64,000 nt of DNA. Source: Roseibium sediminis (GTDB taxonomy: Bacteria > Pseudomonadota > Alphaproteobacteria > Rhizobiales > Stappiaceae). Both the position numbers and the translations under genes were made by a program. How positions within the stretch are numbered: position 1 is the stretch's first letter; every line of letters begins with the position of its first letter. The stretch lies in NCBI RefSeq assembly GCF_008711325.1, contig NZ_VXDB01000008.1:1-64000 (forward strand). The letters are read 5' to 3'. The notes below the pieces were generated by a model that did no database searches, was not told where the DNA came from, and saw only the letters and a program-made list of their open reading frames with translations. Below, piece after piece: positions 35,853 to 45,169 of the stretch.

Positions 35853-36371
35853 CTAGCCTGCCGAGGCTTCCGAATTCTCTTCCTTGCCCTTTTGCCCGGG
35901 CGCTCCCTGCCAGATCTTCTGACGGTTGCGGATTTCACGCGGAGCCGGACCAAAATAAGAGCCGGTCTTGATGAAGTCCCGCGGCTGCAGGATCACGCTG
36001 GAAACACGCTGATAAAGCGCCTTTGCCGAGATAGGTTTGGACAGAAGCTCGTGAACACCCAGTCGGCGGGCTTCCACGATGCGGCTGCGCTCTGTATGCG
36101 CAGTCACCATGATGATCGGGATATAGGCGAACGGATTGTTGGGTGAGCGTATCATGCGCACCATATCCGCGCCGTCCAGAATGGGCATAACCCAGTCGAG
36201 GATTAGAATATCGGGATTTGCGCGATCCATGGCCTCAAGACCGGACGCACCATCTTCTGCCTCAACAATCCGGCGTGCGCCGAACCCCTGAAGCATCGTA
36301 CGAATGATCGTACGCATGTATGCGCTGTCTTCCACCAACAAAAATGTCAGTGAGGCCAAGTCCAAACTCAC
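35853..36371 (-). CDS. CheY-like response regulator
   Basis: The protein has one receiver domain (about residues 6-125) with the acidic pocket LLVEDSAY, the phosphoryl Asp in ILILDWVMP near 57 and the Lys in LLSKPIS near 110. A 45-residue basic tail ends KGKEENSEASAG and carries no DNA-binding motif. The GTG start at 36371 follows AAGGAGGGATTT; an ATG at 36404 lies upstream of that site and lacks support. It probably acts by protein contact, as in chemotaxis or Caulobacter-type regulators. Its kinase is not adjacent. Confidence 0.85.
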   Translation of the reverse strand: MSLDLASLTFLLVEDSAYMRTIIRTMLQGFGARRIVEAEDGASGLEAMDRANPDILILDWVMPILDGADMVRMIRSPNNPFAYIPIIMVTAHTERSRIVEARRLGVHELLSKPISAKALYQRVSSVILQPRDFIKTGSYFGPAPREIRNRQKIWQGAPGQKGKEENSEASAG

Positions 36372-36694
36372 AAATCCCTCCTTGTTTCGTCTTATTAGTG
36401 TCATGAACTTCTAAAAAGAGGGTTAGTGTTTCCACGGTATTTAATTGTAACTTCTACCAAATAACCGTCTTCTTCTTCCCTTTCTAAATAAAACAAAATG
36501 ACCCACAAAGCGTGCTGTCTCAGCTATTTAATCCGAAAACGTAAAAGAAACAGTAAATCGTCACTACGGTAATTTTACCGAACGAAATTGCCCGCATTTC
36601 GGCGAGAAACTCGGAAATAATCACGAAAAGATTGGATTTCTGAAATATGCACTTTTTGATTGAAATCGATATCTAACGTATCATCGCCCAGACG
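36372..36694. other. Intergenic region, no gene seen
   Basis: This AT-rich spacer holds no supported frame. The part nearest 36372 should be the promoter of the minus-strand response regulator. A short dyad, GGTAATTTTACC (36569-36580), is present and unexplained. The right end runs into the cco terminator. Confidence 0.4.
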
Positions 36695-36719
36695 AAAAAG
36701 GGGCACTCGACATGCCCCT
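36695..36719 (-). terminator. Rho-independent terminator of the cco operon
   Basis: On the minus strand the stem AGGGGCA/TGCCCCT (36699-36705 with 36713-36719, 7-nt loop) is followed by TTTTT. It ends the ccoGHIS transcript 52 bases after ccoS. Confidence 0.85.
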
Positions 36720-36770
36720 CACTTCATCTTCAATCATCCGGCAGGTCCCTTTGTCAGAACCCTTGCCTGT

Positions 36771-36914
36771 CTAGAGATCGTCATCCTGCAGGATACGCCA
36801 CTTCGCGCCCTCCAGATCATCATACTGACCTGTCTTGAGCGACCAGAGGAAGGCCACGAGACCGAGGAGCCCCAGCAGCAATGCGATCGGGATGAGGTAG
36901 AGCAGTACGTCCAT
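36771..36914 (-). CDS. ccoS: cbb3-type oxidase maturation protein CcoS
   Basis: A 47-residue single-pass protein starting MDVLLYLIPIALLLGLLG and ending QYDDLEGAKWRILQDDDL. The helix followed by FLWSLKTGQYDDLEG is diagnostic of CcoS/FixS, required for haem and copper insertion into CcoN. It follows ccoI by 40 bases at the end of the ccoGHIS set. Reading from any upstream start would add out-of-family residues. Confidence 0.93.
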   Translation of the reverse strand: MDVLLYLIPIALLLGLLGLVAFLWSLKTGQYDDLEGAKWRILQDDDL

Positions 36915-36954
36915 GTGCCAAGTTTCCAAACCTGGGCCAATTGCCCGTGAGGTC

Positions 36955-39159
36955 CTATATAACAGATTTCGAGGTATCACCCCAACGCAATCGCAGGGCA
37001 TTGGCTGTGACAGCGACCGACGACAGCGACATGGCCACCGCAGCAACAAGCGGCGTCACGAAGCCCGCGACGGCAATCGGCACGGCGATGACATTGTAGA
37101 TCGCCGAAATCCAGAGGTTCTGTTCAATCGCATTGCGCGCCCGGATCGAAATCCGCAAGGCATCGGCCACAGGTGACAACTTGTTTCCGAGGAAGACGGC
37201 ATCTGCGGCGGCCTGACTGAGATGCACAGCGGTGACCGGTGACAGCGACACATAGGCACCAGCAAGCGCCGGTGCGTCGTTGAGGCCATCGCCGACCATC
37301 AGGACCTTGCGCCCTTCGGCTTTCAGCTCCTCAAGGCGGGCGATCTTGTCGGCAGGCTTGACCCCGGCTGTCCAAGCATCAATTCCAAGCTCGCGCGCGA
37401 CACTCTCGACCGCGCCGGTCTGGTCGCCGGAGAGGATTTCAATCCCGTAGCCACGCGCCTTCAGATCCGCGACCACATTCTTGGCATCCGGGCGGATTTG
37501 CTGGCGCAAGGGCAAGAGGCGCAGATCCTCACCATAGCGGACCCCGAGCAAGGACGCGCCCGGGTGAGCCGCCAGCGCTGTCTCAAGCATCTTGTCATCC
37601 GCGCCGCAAAAGGCAGGGCTGCCAAGACGCAGGACCTTGCCATCAACTTCGGCCTCGATCCCTGCCCCACTGACTTCCTGGACCATATCGAATGGCACCA
37701 TTGCATGGGTGGCCTTCACCATGGCCTGCGACAGCGGATGGCGGCTTGAGAGCGCCAGACGACCGGCGAGAGCCACTGCCGGATCCTTGAGGTCCAACGC
37801 CTCGCAGAACTCGGCTTCCGCCGATGTCAGGGTTCCTGTCTTGTCGAACACGATCATGTCCGCATCCGAAAGACGCTCGATGGCATCGCCCGAGTTGAGC
37901 AGGATGCCTGCCCGGAACAATTGACCGGAGGCGACCACCTGAACAGCAGGAACAGCAAGGCCAAGCGCGCAGGGACAGGTGATGATGAGAACGGAAATGG
38001 CGATGACAAGCGATGGCTGCCAACCAAGGCCCCAAAGTGTCCAGCCAAGGAACGTAAGTGCTGCGGCCGTGTGGACCAGCGGCGCATACATTTGCGCGGC
38101 CCGATCAGCCAGCCGGACATAAAGCGACTTTGCCTGAGCAGCGGTCTCCAGCAGACGGTTGACCTCGTCCAGAAGGGTTGCGCCGGTTTCTGCCGAGACC
38201 CGAACCTTCAGCGGCCCGTCACCATTGACGGTCCCTGCATAGACCCGTTCACCGGCGGTTACCGGAACAAGTACGCTTTCACCGGTGACAAGGCTCTGGT
38301 CGATCTCGGATCGACCATCCTCGACCACGCCATCGACAGGAACGCGCTCGCCCGCGGCGACCAGAACGAGATCGCCGGTGACGATCTTGGACAAGGGCAC
38401 TTCCCGAACAAGGCCATCATCGCCAATTCGGGCGGCTACTTCCGCCTTCAATGCGGCGATATTCTCCGCAAAGGAACGGGTCTTGCCGCGCATGTTGTGA
38501 TCAAGGTAGCGCCCGACAAGAAGGAAGAACAGCAGCATCACTGCCGATTCAAAATAGGCATGGCTGTGGTGCTGGATCGTCTGGACCAGCGACAGGATAA
38601 CCGCCAGAGAAACGCCGATGGTGATCGGCACATCCATGTTCAGGCGGCCAGACCGGATGGCCTTGAACGCGCTATAGGCGAAGGGACGGCCGGCATAGAC
38701 GACGGTGGGAAGCGCAATGAGCGCAGATACCCAGTGAAACAGATCCCGGGTCTCGGGTGTGATGTCGGTGACATTGCCAGACCAGACCGAAATGGACAGG
38801 AGCATGATGTTCATACTGGCAAAGCCGGAAACGGCCATGGCCCGCAGCAACATCTGGCCGGTCTTGTCCTTGCGCTCGCGGGCGCTGGCCGGGTCAAAGG
38901 GATGCGCGGTATAACCGAGGCGCGATAATTCGCTGACAATGTCATCGGCGGCCGTTGCAGACTGATCCCAGTCGACTGCAAGCCGGTGCGAGGTCAGATT
39001 GACACGGGCCTTGGCGATTCCCGGCAAGCGGGACAGGCCGCGTTCGATCTCACCCATGCAGGCAGCACAGGTAATCCCCTCCACGGCCAGATCCATATGG
39101 GCGTTGCCATCCTTGCCGGGAGTGATAAAGGCATCCCAATCGCGCATATGCACGGTCAT
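36955..39159 (-). CDS. ccoI: Copper-translocating P-type ATPase CcoI/FixI
   Basis: CcoI exports Cu(I) across the inner membrane for assembly of the cbb3 oxidase. The 734-residue protein has an N-terminal heavy-metal domain with GITCAACMGE (metal CxxC near 33), eight predicted helices and the CPC metal site in ITCPCALGLAVP. The phosphorylation loop is DKTGTLTSAE and the hinge is GDGLNDAPAL. The gene lies between ccoH and ccoS, which fixes the FixI rather than CopA assignment. It starts eight bases after the ccoH stop. Confidence 0.95.
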   Translation of the reverse strand: MTVHMRDWDAFITPGKDGNAHMDLAVEGITCAACMGEIERGLSRLPGIAKARVNLTSHRLAVDWDQSATAADDIVSELSRLGYTAHPFDPASARERKDKTGQMLLRAMAVSGFASMNIMLLSISVWSGNVTDITPETRDLFHWVSALIALPTVVYAGRPFAYSAFKAIRSGRLNMDVPITIGVSLAVILSLVQTIQHHSHAYFESAVMLLFFLLVGRYLDHNMRGKTRSFAENIAALKAEVAARIGDDGLVREVPLSKIVTGDLVLVAAGERVPVDGVVEDGRSEIDQSLVTGESVLVPVTAGERVYAGTVNGDGPLKVRVSAETGATLLDEVNRLLETAAQAKSLYVRLADRAAQMYAPLVHTAAALTFLGWTLWGLGWQPSLVIAISVLIITCPCALGLAVPAVQVVASGQLFRAGILLNSGDAIERLSDADMIVFDKTGTLTSAEAEFCEALDLKDPAVALAGRLALSSRHPLSQAMVKATHAMVPFDMVQEVSGAGIEAEVDGKVLRLGSPAFCGADDKMLETALAAHPGASLLGVRYGEDLRLLPLRQQIRPDAKNVVADLKARGYGIEILSGDQTGAVESVARELGIDAWTAGVKPADKIARLEELKAEGRKVLMVGDGLNDAPALAGAYVSLSPVTAVHLSQAAADAVFLGNKLSPVADALRISIRARNAIEQNLWISAIYNVIAVPIAVAGFVTPLVAAVAMSLSSVAVTANALRLRWGDTSKSVI

Positions 39160-39167
39160 AACACACC

Positions 39168-39680
39168 CTATTGCGCGAGATAAACGCGGTTTTGCGAGCG
39201 GAACACCCGTTCCGATCCGGAATTGGCCTCAAGGCTCAGCGTCCAGTTTCCCGCATCAATGCCGGAAATAAGCCCGCTGTACTTGCCTGCCTCGCCTTCC
39301 AGAAGACGAACGGTCTTGTCGAGGTTTTCGGTGGCCGGACGCTCAAGGGTCGCGGCGAAATCGAGCCCGGAAATCGGCCGCCCGGTCTTGTCGAGCGCAT
39401 TGACGGAGATCTCGGCACTGCCATCTGCGAGACGTTCAACATGTGTTGCCACATCCCACGCACGGGCGCCTTGGGCCTTGGCTGCCGCAATATCCTCGTT
39501 ATAGGCCTGCCCCGCCTTGTAGGAGCTTTCGACAGCCACACCGGGGAACGTGCCGAGCGCGAAATAGAGGAACACGCCATTTGCCGCAAAGATGACAGCA
39601 AAGAAAGACACGAGGTAAAGCAGCACCCTCTTGCCGGTGAGGGGTTTGGGGCTGTGCATGTCCGGATGGGTCATGGCCAT
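39168..39680 (-). CDS. ccoH: cbb3 oxidase assembly protein CcoH/FixH
   Basis: The 170-residue protein has one N-terminal membrane helix (about 20-42, VLLYLVSFFAVIFAANGVFLYFA) and a periplasmic FixH domain with SSYKAGQAYNEDIAAAKAQ near residue 65. It is needed to stabilise the oxidase during assembly. A GGAGCTCAAG ribosome site precedes the ATG. Position between ccoG and ccoI supports the call. Confidence 0.92.
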   Translation of the reverse strand: MAMTHPDMHSPKPLTGKRVLLYLVSFFAVIFAANGVFLYFALGTFPGVAVESSYKAGQAYNEDIAAAKAQGARAWDVATHVERLADGSAEISVNALDKTGRPISGLDFAATLERPATENLDKTVRLLEGEAGKYSGLISGIDAGNWTLSLEANSGSERVFRSQNRVYLAQ

Positions 39681-39790
39681 CTTGAGCTCCTAGCGGAATT
39701 GGTGTCAGGGTTCGGTCCATCCGGGACCTGTCCCCGCTGTTGTTCTGGACGGGGGCGGACTTGGGGCCCGCCCTCCGGTTATCAGCTCCC

Positions 39791-41245
39791 TCAGGGAGCC
39801 TTGAAGAAGTCCTTGGTCGTGACGACCTCCCCCATCACGGAATCGGTGATGCGGAAGATCACCGGCGTGCTGGGGTCCATCTTCGCCCCGACAGGGGATG
39901 TCACCAGAACCCGGACTTCCCGGGTTGTGTCCGGTCCGACCGGAATGATCGGGCGACCGGCTATGACCATCTCGACACCAACGACCTCTACCTTTGCATT
40001 CGGCGGCATGCCTTCGACATGCAGGATGAAATTGCGAAGGTGATGGCGCTTGTTGGACAGGCGCACGGCATAGCCGTTACGCACCGTGCCATCGCTCTGG
40101 GTGACAAAGATCGGATTGCGATCATGCACCACGCTGATATTCGCGAAGCTCCGTGTCAGCAGGGCATAGAGCATGATGGCACCGACAATCGCGATCACCG
40201 CCGCGTAGATCACCGTTCTCGGGCGAACGATGCTGTAGATCGGCTCCTTGCCCTCAACCCTACGCTGGATATTCTCGTCCGTGTCATATCCGATCAGGCC
40301 CGTCGGTTTTCCAACCTTGGTCATGATGTTGTCGCAGGCATCGATGCAAAGGCCGCACTGGATGCAGTCTAGCTGCAGGCCATTTCGGATATCGACCCCG
40401 GTCGGGCAGACCTGAAAGCACTGATAACAGTCTACACAATCGCCAGCTGGCATCCCCTTCGCTTCCAGCGCCTTGTTCTGCTTCAGCGAACCACGCGGCT
40501 CCCCCCGATCCCAGCGATAGGTGACGTTGAGGGCCTTTTCATCGGTCAAGGCGGCCTGAATGCGCGGCCACGGGCACATGTATATGCACAGCTGCTCGCG
40601 CATGAAACCGGCAAGCAGATAGGTGGTCGCTGTCAGAATGCCGATCCAGATATAGGCAATCATCGGCGCCTGAAACGTTGCCAACTGATAGACCAGCGTC
40701 GGGGCGTCGTTGAAATAGAGCACCCAGGCGCCGCCGGTCCACCAGGCGATCATGATCCAGAGGAAGTGCTTTGTGGCGCGTTTGGCGACCTTGCCCGCCG
40801 TCCAGGGCTGCTTGTCCAGGGCAATACGCTCGCGGCGGTCACCTTCGACCTTGCGCTCGACCCACAGATAAAGGTCCGTCCAGACGGTTTGAGGGCACAG
40901 ATAACCGCACCACAAGCGCCCGGCGATGGCGTTCATCAGGAACAGCGCCAGTGCAGCAATGATCAAAAGACCGGTGAGGTAATAAACTTCCTGCGGCCAG
41001 ATTTCGATGAAGAAGAAATAGGCACGCCGACCTTCCAGATCGACGAGCACAGCCTGTCCGGGCGCGTCCGGGCCCCGGTCATAGCGAATGAATGGCAGGA
41101 AATAGTAGATACCCAGAGTGAAGAACAGCAGTCCCCACTTGATCCTGCGAAACAGCCCATGGGTTGCCATGGGATAGATCTTCTTGGCAGACTGGAACCA
41201 CTCTTCCGGGTGTTCACCTGATCCGGCTTCGGTTTGCGAACCCAT
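39791..41245 (-). CDS. ccoG: cbb3 oxidase accessory protein CcoG/FixG
   Basis: CcoG is a membrane polyferredoxin that reduces Cu(II) for CcoN assembly. The 484-residue product has several N-terminal helices and the GRLWCGYLCPQTVWTDLY motif. The two 4Fe-4S clusters follow in CVDCYQCFQVCPTGVD and CIQCGLCIDACDN, then a C-terminal FixG-type periplasmic domain. The ATG at 41245 is chosen because AAGGACGG precedes it; a TTG at 41281 reads through that site. It leads ccoG-H-I-S. A 284-base spacer with a dispersed repeat separates it from ccoP, so a separate promoter is possible. Confidence 0.95.
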   Translation of the reverse strand: MGSQTEAGSGEHPEEWFQSAKKIYPMATHGLFRRIKWGLLFFTLGIYYFLPFIRYDRGPDAPGQAVLVDLEGRRAYFFFIEIWPQEVYYLTGLLIIAALALFLMNAIAGRLWCGYLCPQTVWTDLYLWVERKVEGDRRERIALDKQPWTAGKVAKRATKHFLWIMIAWWTGGAWVLYFNDAPTLVYQLATFQAPMIAYIWIGILTATTYLLAGFMREQLCIYMCPWPRIQAALTDEKALNVTYRWDRGEPRGSLKQNKALEAKGMPAGDCVDCYQCFQVCPTGVDIRNGLQLDCIQCGLCIDACDNIMTKVGKPTGLIGYDTDENIQRRVEGKEPIYSIVRPRTVIYAAVIAIVGAIMLYALLTRSFANISVVHDRNPIFVTQSDGTVRNGYAVRLSNKRHHLRNFILHVEGMPPNAKVEVVGVEMVIAGRPIIPVGPDTTREVRVLVTSPVGAKMDPSTPVIFRITDSVMGEVVTTKDFFKAP

Positions 41246-41398
41246 GCCGTCCGTCCTTATCTCTGGCGGACCCTGCCCCAATAGGATCCTGAAACATCTC
41301 AGGGCCGGTCTCCTTCCCCGGTCCTGTCGAATTCTCTTGTTTAGAGCACGTCTCGTTTTTACTGAATTGCTCGACGCGCCCTAATTATTTGATGTGCC

Positions 41399-41449
41399 GC
41401 GTTTCCTGACGGCGAACCGGTATCCACTTCGCCTGGATACGCTTCTAGC
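41399..41449. repeat. Dispersed palindromic repeat, copy B
   Basis: Begins GCGTTTCC and ends GGATACGC, with CGGCGAACCGGTATCCACTTC between, so the ends form an imperfect hairpin. It matches copy A at 34874-34924. It lies in the ccoP-ccoG gap and could affect transcript processing there. Confidence 0.7.
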
Positions 41450-41529
41450 GATACCGGCCTTAAAGCCATAAGGCATTGCGCCGCATCAAATCGGCGCCGG
41501 GAAATTGCTTCCCCGACGCCGGTTGTCAG

Positions 41530-42408
41530 TTACTGACCGCCACCGAACGAATGGACGTAGACAGTCAGGGACTTGATGGTTGCCGGATCAAGACGCGCTT
41601 CCCAGGCAGGCATGACGCCGTTGCGCGGGTTGCGGATCTGGGCCGTGATGGCATCCAGCGTCTTGCCATAGAGATAGTTGGCAGAGACAAGGCTCGGCGC
41701 ACCAACATCCTGAATGCCCTTCAGGTCATCGCCATGGCAGGCCGCGCAGTTGTCCGCATAGAGCGTTTCACCTGCAGCAAGGTCAATGCCTTCCTTGGGC
41801 TCAAGACCAGCCTTTTGAGCCACGAAGCTTGCAACCTGATCAATCTCTTCGCGAGACAGAAGTTCGTCCCGACCGAAGGCCGGCATGTCACCGACATGGG
41901 CTTCGTCATGACCAGAGCGGATACCATACAGGATCGATGTCTGGATCTTGTCCAGCGAACCACCCCAGATCCAGGTGTCATCCTGAAGGTTCGGGTAGCC
42001 TTCGAACCCGGTGGCACCCGTGCCATGGCACGGGGCACAGTTGTCACCGAAGGCCGCTGCGCCGTTGGCCGATGCGAACTCAAGGAGGCTCTGGTCCGCC
42101 TTGATTTCCTCCAGCGAGGCCGCAACGATCTTGTCGGCAAACTCCGAGCGGGCCTCGATGCCGGCTTCATAGGCGGCAATTGCATCCGCGCGCTGGCTGT
42201 TGCCCAGTACACCGCTGGTGTAGCCGCTGATCATCGGCCAGGACGGGTAGAGAACCCAATAGCCGATTGCCCACACGATGCAGATATAGAAGCTGTACAA
42301 CCACCATTTCGGCAGCGGATTGTTCAGTTCTTTCAGCCCGTCCCATTCATGACCGGTGGTTTCCACCCCGGACAGCTTGTCGACTTCCTTGTTGTGAATG
42401 TCAGCCAT
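41530..42408 (-). CDS. ccoP: cbb3 oxidase dihaem subunit III CcoP
   Basis: The 292-residue membrane-anchored cytochrome c passes electrons to CcoO/CcoN. After an N-terminal cytoplasmic tail (DGLKELNNPLPKWW) comes one helix (about 36-55) and two cytochrome c domains with CAPCH near 120 and CAACH near 213, each followed by a Met ligand. It follows ccoQ by three bases in the ccoNOQP operon. Confidence 0.96.
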   Translation of the reverse strand: MADIHNKEVDKLSGVETTGHEWDGLKELNNPLPKWWLYSFYICIVWAIGYWVLYPSWPMISGYTSGVLGNSQRADAIAAYEAGIEARSEFADKIVAASLEEIKADQSLLEFASANGAAAFGDNCAPCHGTGATGFEGYPNLQDDTWIWGGSLDKIQTSILYGIRSGHDEAHVGDMPAFGRDELLSREEIDQVASFVAQKAGLEPKEGIDLAAGETLYADNCAACHGDDLKGIQDVGAPSLVSANYLYGKTLDAITAQIRNPRNGVMPAWEARLDPATIKSLTVYVHSFGGGQ

Positions 42409-42411
42409 TGA

Positions 42412-42567
42412 TCATTCCTCCCGAAACGGGATCTGTGCGGCATCGTCGAACTTCTCGCCGTTTTTCGGCCAGAGAGCATACGCAAGGACAATGCCAAAGA
42501 GAGTCATGAAGTAGAGAAGACCCCAGGTCTGCGCGAAACCTGCCACGGCCATATATGTCTCGTTCAT
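42412..42567 (-). CDS. ccoQ: cbb3 oxidase subunit CcoQ
   Basis: A 51-residue protein, MNETYMAVAGFAQTWGLLYF..., with one helix spanning about residues 13-34 and the family tail LWPKNGEKFDDAA. CcoQ stabilises the CcoNOP complex. It sits six bases after ccoO and three bases before ccoP. Confidence 0.92.
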   Translation of the reverse strand: MNETYMAVAGFAQTWGLLYFMTLFGIVLAYALWPKNGEKFDDAAQIPFREE

Positions 42568-42573
42568 CGCCGC

Positions 42574-43308
42574 CTACCTCAAGTTTGCCTTGTTGTCGTA
42601 GATCGAGAAGTCCACGAGAGTGCCGAGCATCTGCAGATAGGCGACGAGTGCGTCCATCTCGGTGACGGCTTTCGGGTTCCCGTCGAAGTCGCGGATCGCG
42701 ATCTCCGGCCAACGCTCTTCAAAGCCGTCGGCTGCATCGGTATCCGGCGAGGCCTGACCCATAATGTCTTTGGCCGCTTCTGCGATCTGCTCTTCCGTGT
42801 AAGGCACACCCACGATGGAGTTGGCCTTCAGCAGGGACGAGATCTCACGCGTGTCCAGCTTGGTCTCCGCAAGGAACGGATAGCCGGGCATGATCGAGGT
42901 CGGAACAACCGAGCGCGGATCTACAAGGTGAGCCACGTGCCAGTCGTCGGAGTATTTTCCGCCGACACGAGCCAGATCCGGACCGGTCCGCTTGGACCCC
43001 CACTGGAACGGGTGGTCGTACATGGATTCAGCCGCCAGCGAGAAGTGACCGTAGCGCTCCAGTTCGTCGCGCATCGGACGCACCATCTGGGAGTGACAGG
43101 TGTAGCACCCTTCCCGGATGTAGATCTCGCGGCCGGCCAGCTCCAGCGGAGTGTACGGACGCATGCCTTCGGTCTTTTCGATCGTGCTCTTGAGGTAATA
43201 GAGCGGAGCGATCTCCACCAGGCCGCCGATGGCGACCATCACGAGGATGCCGACGAGAAGAACAAGCGAGTTCTTCTCGAAGACTTCATGTTTTGCCCAA
43301 AGTGACAT
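42574..43308 (-). CDS. ccoO: cbb3 oxidase monohaem subunit II CcoO
   Basis: The 244-residue cytochrome c has an N-terminal membrane anchor (about 13-33) and one haem site CYTCH near residue 68, with [14 protein letters not shown] just after it, typical of CcoO/FixO. It carries electrons from CcoP to CcoN. A GGGAGACTAAGA ribosome site precedes the ATG, 12 bases after ccoN. Confidence 0.96.
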   Translation of the reverse strand: MSLWAKHEVFEKNSLVLLVGILVMVAIGGLVEIAPLYYLKSTIEKTEGMRPYTPLELAGREIYIREGCYTCHSQMVRPMRDELERYGHFSLAAESMYDHPFQWGSKRTGPDLARVGGKYSDDWHVAHLVDPRSVVPTSIMPGYPFLAETKLDTREISSLLKANSIVGVPYTEEQIAEAAKDIMGQASPDTDAADGFEERWPEIAIRDFDGNPKAVTEMDALVAYLQMLGTLVDFSIYDNKANLR

Positions 43309-43320
43309 TCTTAGTCTCCC

Positions 43321-44976
43321 TTATTCGGCAGCGGCCAGGGAGCCGGCAGGCACAGTGTCAGCTTCTTCAGCTTCGCCATGACGAACCGTCATCCAGAGGT
43401 TGTAAGCCATGATCAGAGCGCCAACGACGAACAGTGCGCCACCCAATGCCCGGATCACATAGAACGGGTACATCGCATCTACGGATTCGATGAACGAGTA
43501 CTCAAGGAAGCCAAGAGCGTCATAGGCACGCCACATCAGGCCCTGCATGATACCGGACACCCACATCGCGGTGATGTAGAGAACGATACCGATCGTGGAC
43601 AGCCAGAAGTGCCAGTCGACCAGCTTCAGCGAGTACAGGCTCTTCTTGTTCCACAGCCACGGGATCAGGCAGTACAGAGCTCCGAAGGAGATGTAGCCAA
43701 CCCAGCCCAGGGCACCGGAGTGAACGTGACCGATGGTCCAGTCCGTGTAGTGTGACAGCGAGTTCACGGCGCGAAGGCTCATCAAGGGACCTTCGAAGGT
43801 GGACATGCCGTAGAAGGCAACGGACACCACCATCATGCGCAGAACCGGATCGGTCCGCAGCTTGTCCCATGCACCCGAGAGGGTCATCAGGCCGTTGATC
43901 ATGCCACCCCAGGACGGCATCCACAGGATGATCGAGAAGGTCGCACCCAGCGTTGACGCCCACTGCGGCAGAGCCGTGTAGTGCAGGTGGTGAGGACCAG
44001 CCCAGATGTAGATGAAGATCAGCGCCCAGAAGTGCACGATGGACAGGCGGTAGGAGTAAACCGGCCGGTCAGCGCGCTTGGGAACGAAGTAGTACATGAT
44101 GGCAAGGAAGCCGGCGGTCAGGAAGAAGCCCACCGCGTTGTGGCCGTACCACCACTGCACCATTGCGTCCTGAACACCGGACCAGACAATGACCGATTGG
44201 GTCGAGAAGATCGACACCGGAATGGTCAGGTTGTTGGTGATGTGCAGCATTGCCACGGTGACGATGAACGCAAGATAGAACCAGTTCGCCACATAGATAT
44301 GCGGCTCCTTGCGCTTCCAGAGCGTGCCGAGGAACAGGAGAAGGTAAGCGACCCATACAATCGTCAGCCAAAGGTCAGCATACCATTCCGGCTCGGCATA
44401 TTCCTTGCCCTGCGTCGCGCCCAGCAGGTAACCGGTACCTGCGATCACGATGAAGGCGTTGTAGCCCAGCACCACGAACCACGGCAGAACACCACCCGGC
44501 ATCCGCGCACGGCAGGTACGCTGGACGACATACATGGACGTTGCCAGAAGGACGTTACCGCCAAACGCAAAAATCACCGCGGAGGTGTGCAGCGGGCGCA
44601 TACGGCCGAAATTGGTCCAGGGAAGGTCGAAGTTCAATGCAGGCCATGCCAGCTGGCTTGCAATGATCAGTCCGACCAGGAAGCCTGCGACACCCCAGAA
44701 CATCGCCGCCACGGAGGCGAACTTGATCGGTCCCAGGTTGTAATTCGGCTTTCCGTCGATCTCCTGCGGAACCGCTTGCTGGTCCCCCTCGAAATAGTTC
44801 TTGAAGATGTAAAACACGCCGGCAGCCGCGAAAAGCGCCCCAATCCCGGTGTGAAATGCCATCACTTGGTCAAATGTTTTGCCTGCAATGATCAGGCAGA
44901 CGAATGCAATTACGGTCAGGAACAGGGCAAAGAACCCCTCCTCGATCGTAATCATTCTGGCATGTGATTTTGCCAT
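43321..44976 (-). CDS. ccoN: cbb3-type cytochrome c oxidase catalytic subunit I CcoN
   Basis: CcoN is the proton-pumping haem-copper subunit that reduces oxygen at low concentration. The 551-residue protein has 12 to 14 helices. It shows the haem b ligand region [36 protein letters not shown] with the Cu-B His-Tyr pair region, and the late [16 protein letters not shown] segment containing the paired haem ligands. It leads ccoNOQP. A perfect FixK/FNR box lies about 80 bases upstream, so expression should rise when oxygen is scarce. Confidence 0.97.
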   Translation of the reverse strand: MAKSHARMITIEEGFFALFLTVIAFVCLIIAGKTFDQVMAFHTGIGALFAAAGVFYIFKNYFEGDQQAVPQEIDGKPNYNLGPIKFASVAAMFWGVAGFLVGLIIASQLAWPALNFDLPWTNFGRMRPLHTSAVIFAFGGNVLLATSMYVVQRTCRARMPGGVLPWFVVLGYNAFIVIAGTGYLLGATQGKEYAEPEWYADLWLTIVWVAYLLLFLGTLWKRKEPHIYVANWFYLAFIVTVAMLHITNNLTIPVSIFSTQSVIVWSGVQDAMVQWWYGHNAVGFFLTAGFLAIMYYFVPKRADRPVYSYRLSIVHFWALIFIYIWAGPHHLHYTALPQWASTLGATFSIILWMPSWGGMINGLMTLSGAWDKLRTDPVLRMMVVSVAFYGMSTFEGPLMSLRAVNSLSHYTDWTIGHVHSGALGWVGYISFGALYCLIPWLWNKKSLYSLKLVDWHFWLSTIGIVLYITAMWVSGIMQGLMWRAYDALGFLEYSFIESVDAMYPFYVIRALGGALFVVGALIMAYNLWMTVRHGEAEEADTVPAGSLAAAE

Positions 44977-45056
44977 TTTCAGCGCCCCAGTTCTTTCAAT
45001 CGTTACAAGGTGCCAACGATATGAGAGACCATGTGCACGCCCCCCGGCGCGGTGCG

Positions 45057-45070
45057 TTGATTCAAATCAA
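45057..45070 (-). promoter_or_regulatory. FixK/FNR box upstream of ccoN
   Basis: TTGATTCAAATCAA is a perfect TTGAT-N4-ATCAA site, the consensus of FixK, FnrL and FNR. Its centre lies about 87 bases before the ccoN start. The fixK gene in this window is the obvious source of the regulator. Confidence 0.88.
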
Positions 45071-45169
45071 GAATCGACCAAAGGCCGGGGAGGAACAGGG
45101 CAAAAGCGGCCTGTGATTTGTGATTTTGGCATTATTGTCGCAGGCATCGCCCGAAATGCGGCTGACAAA

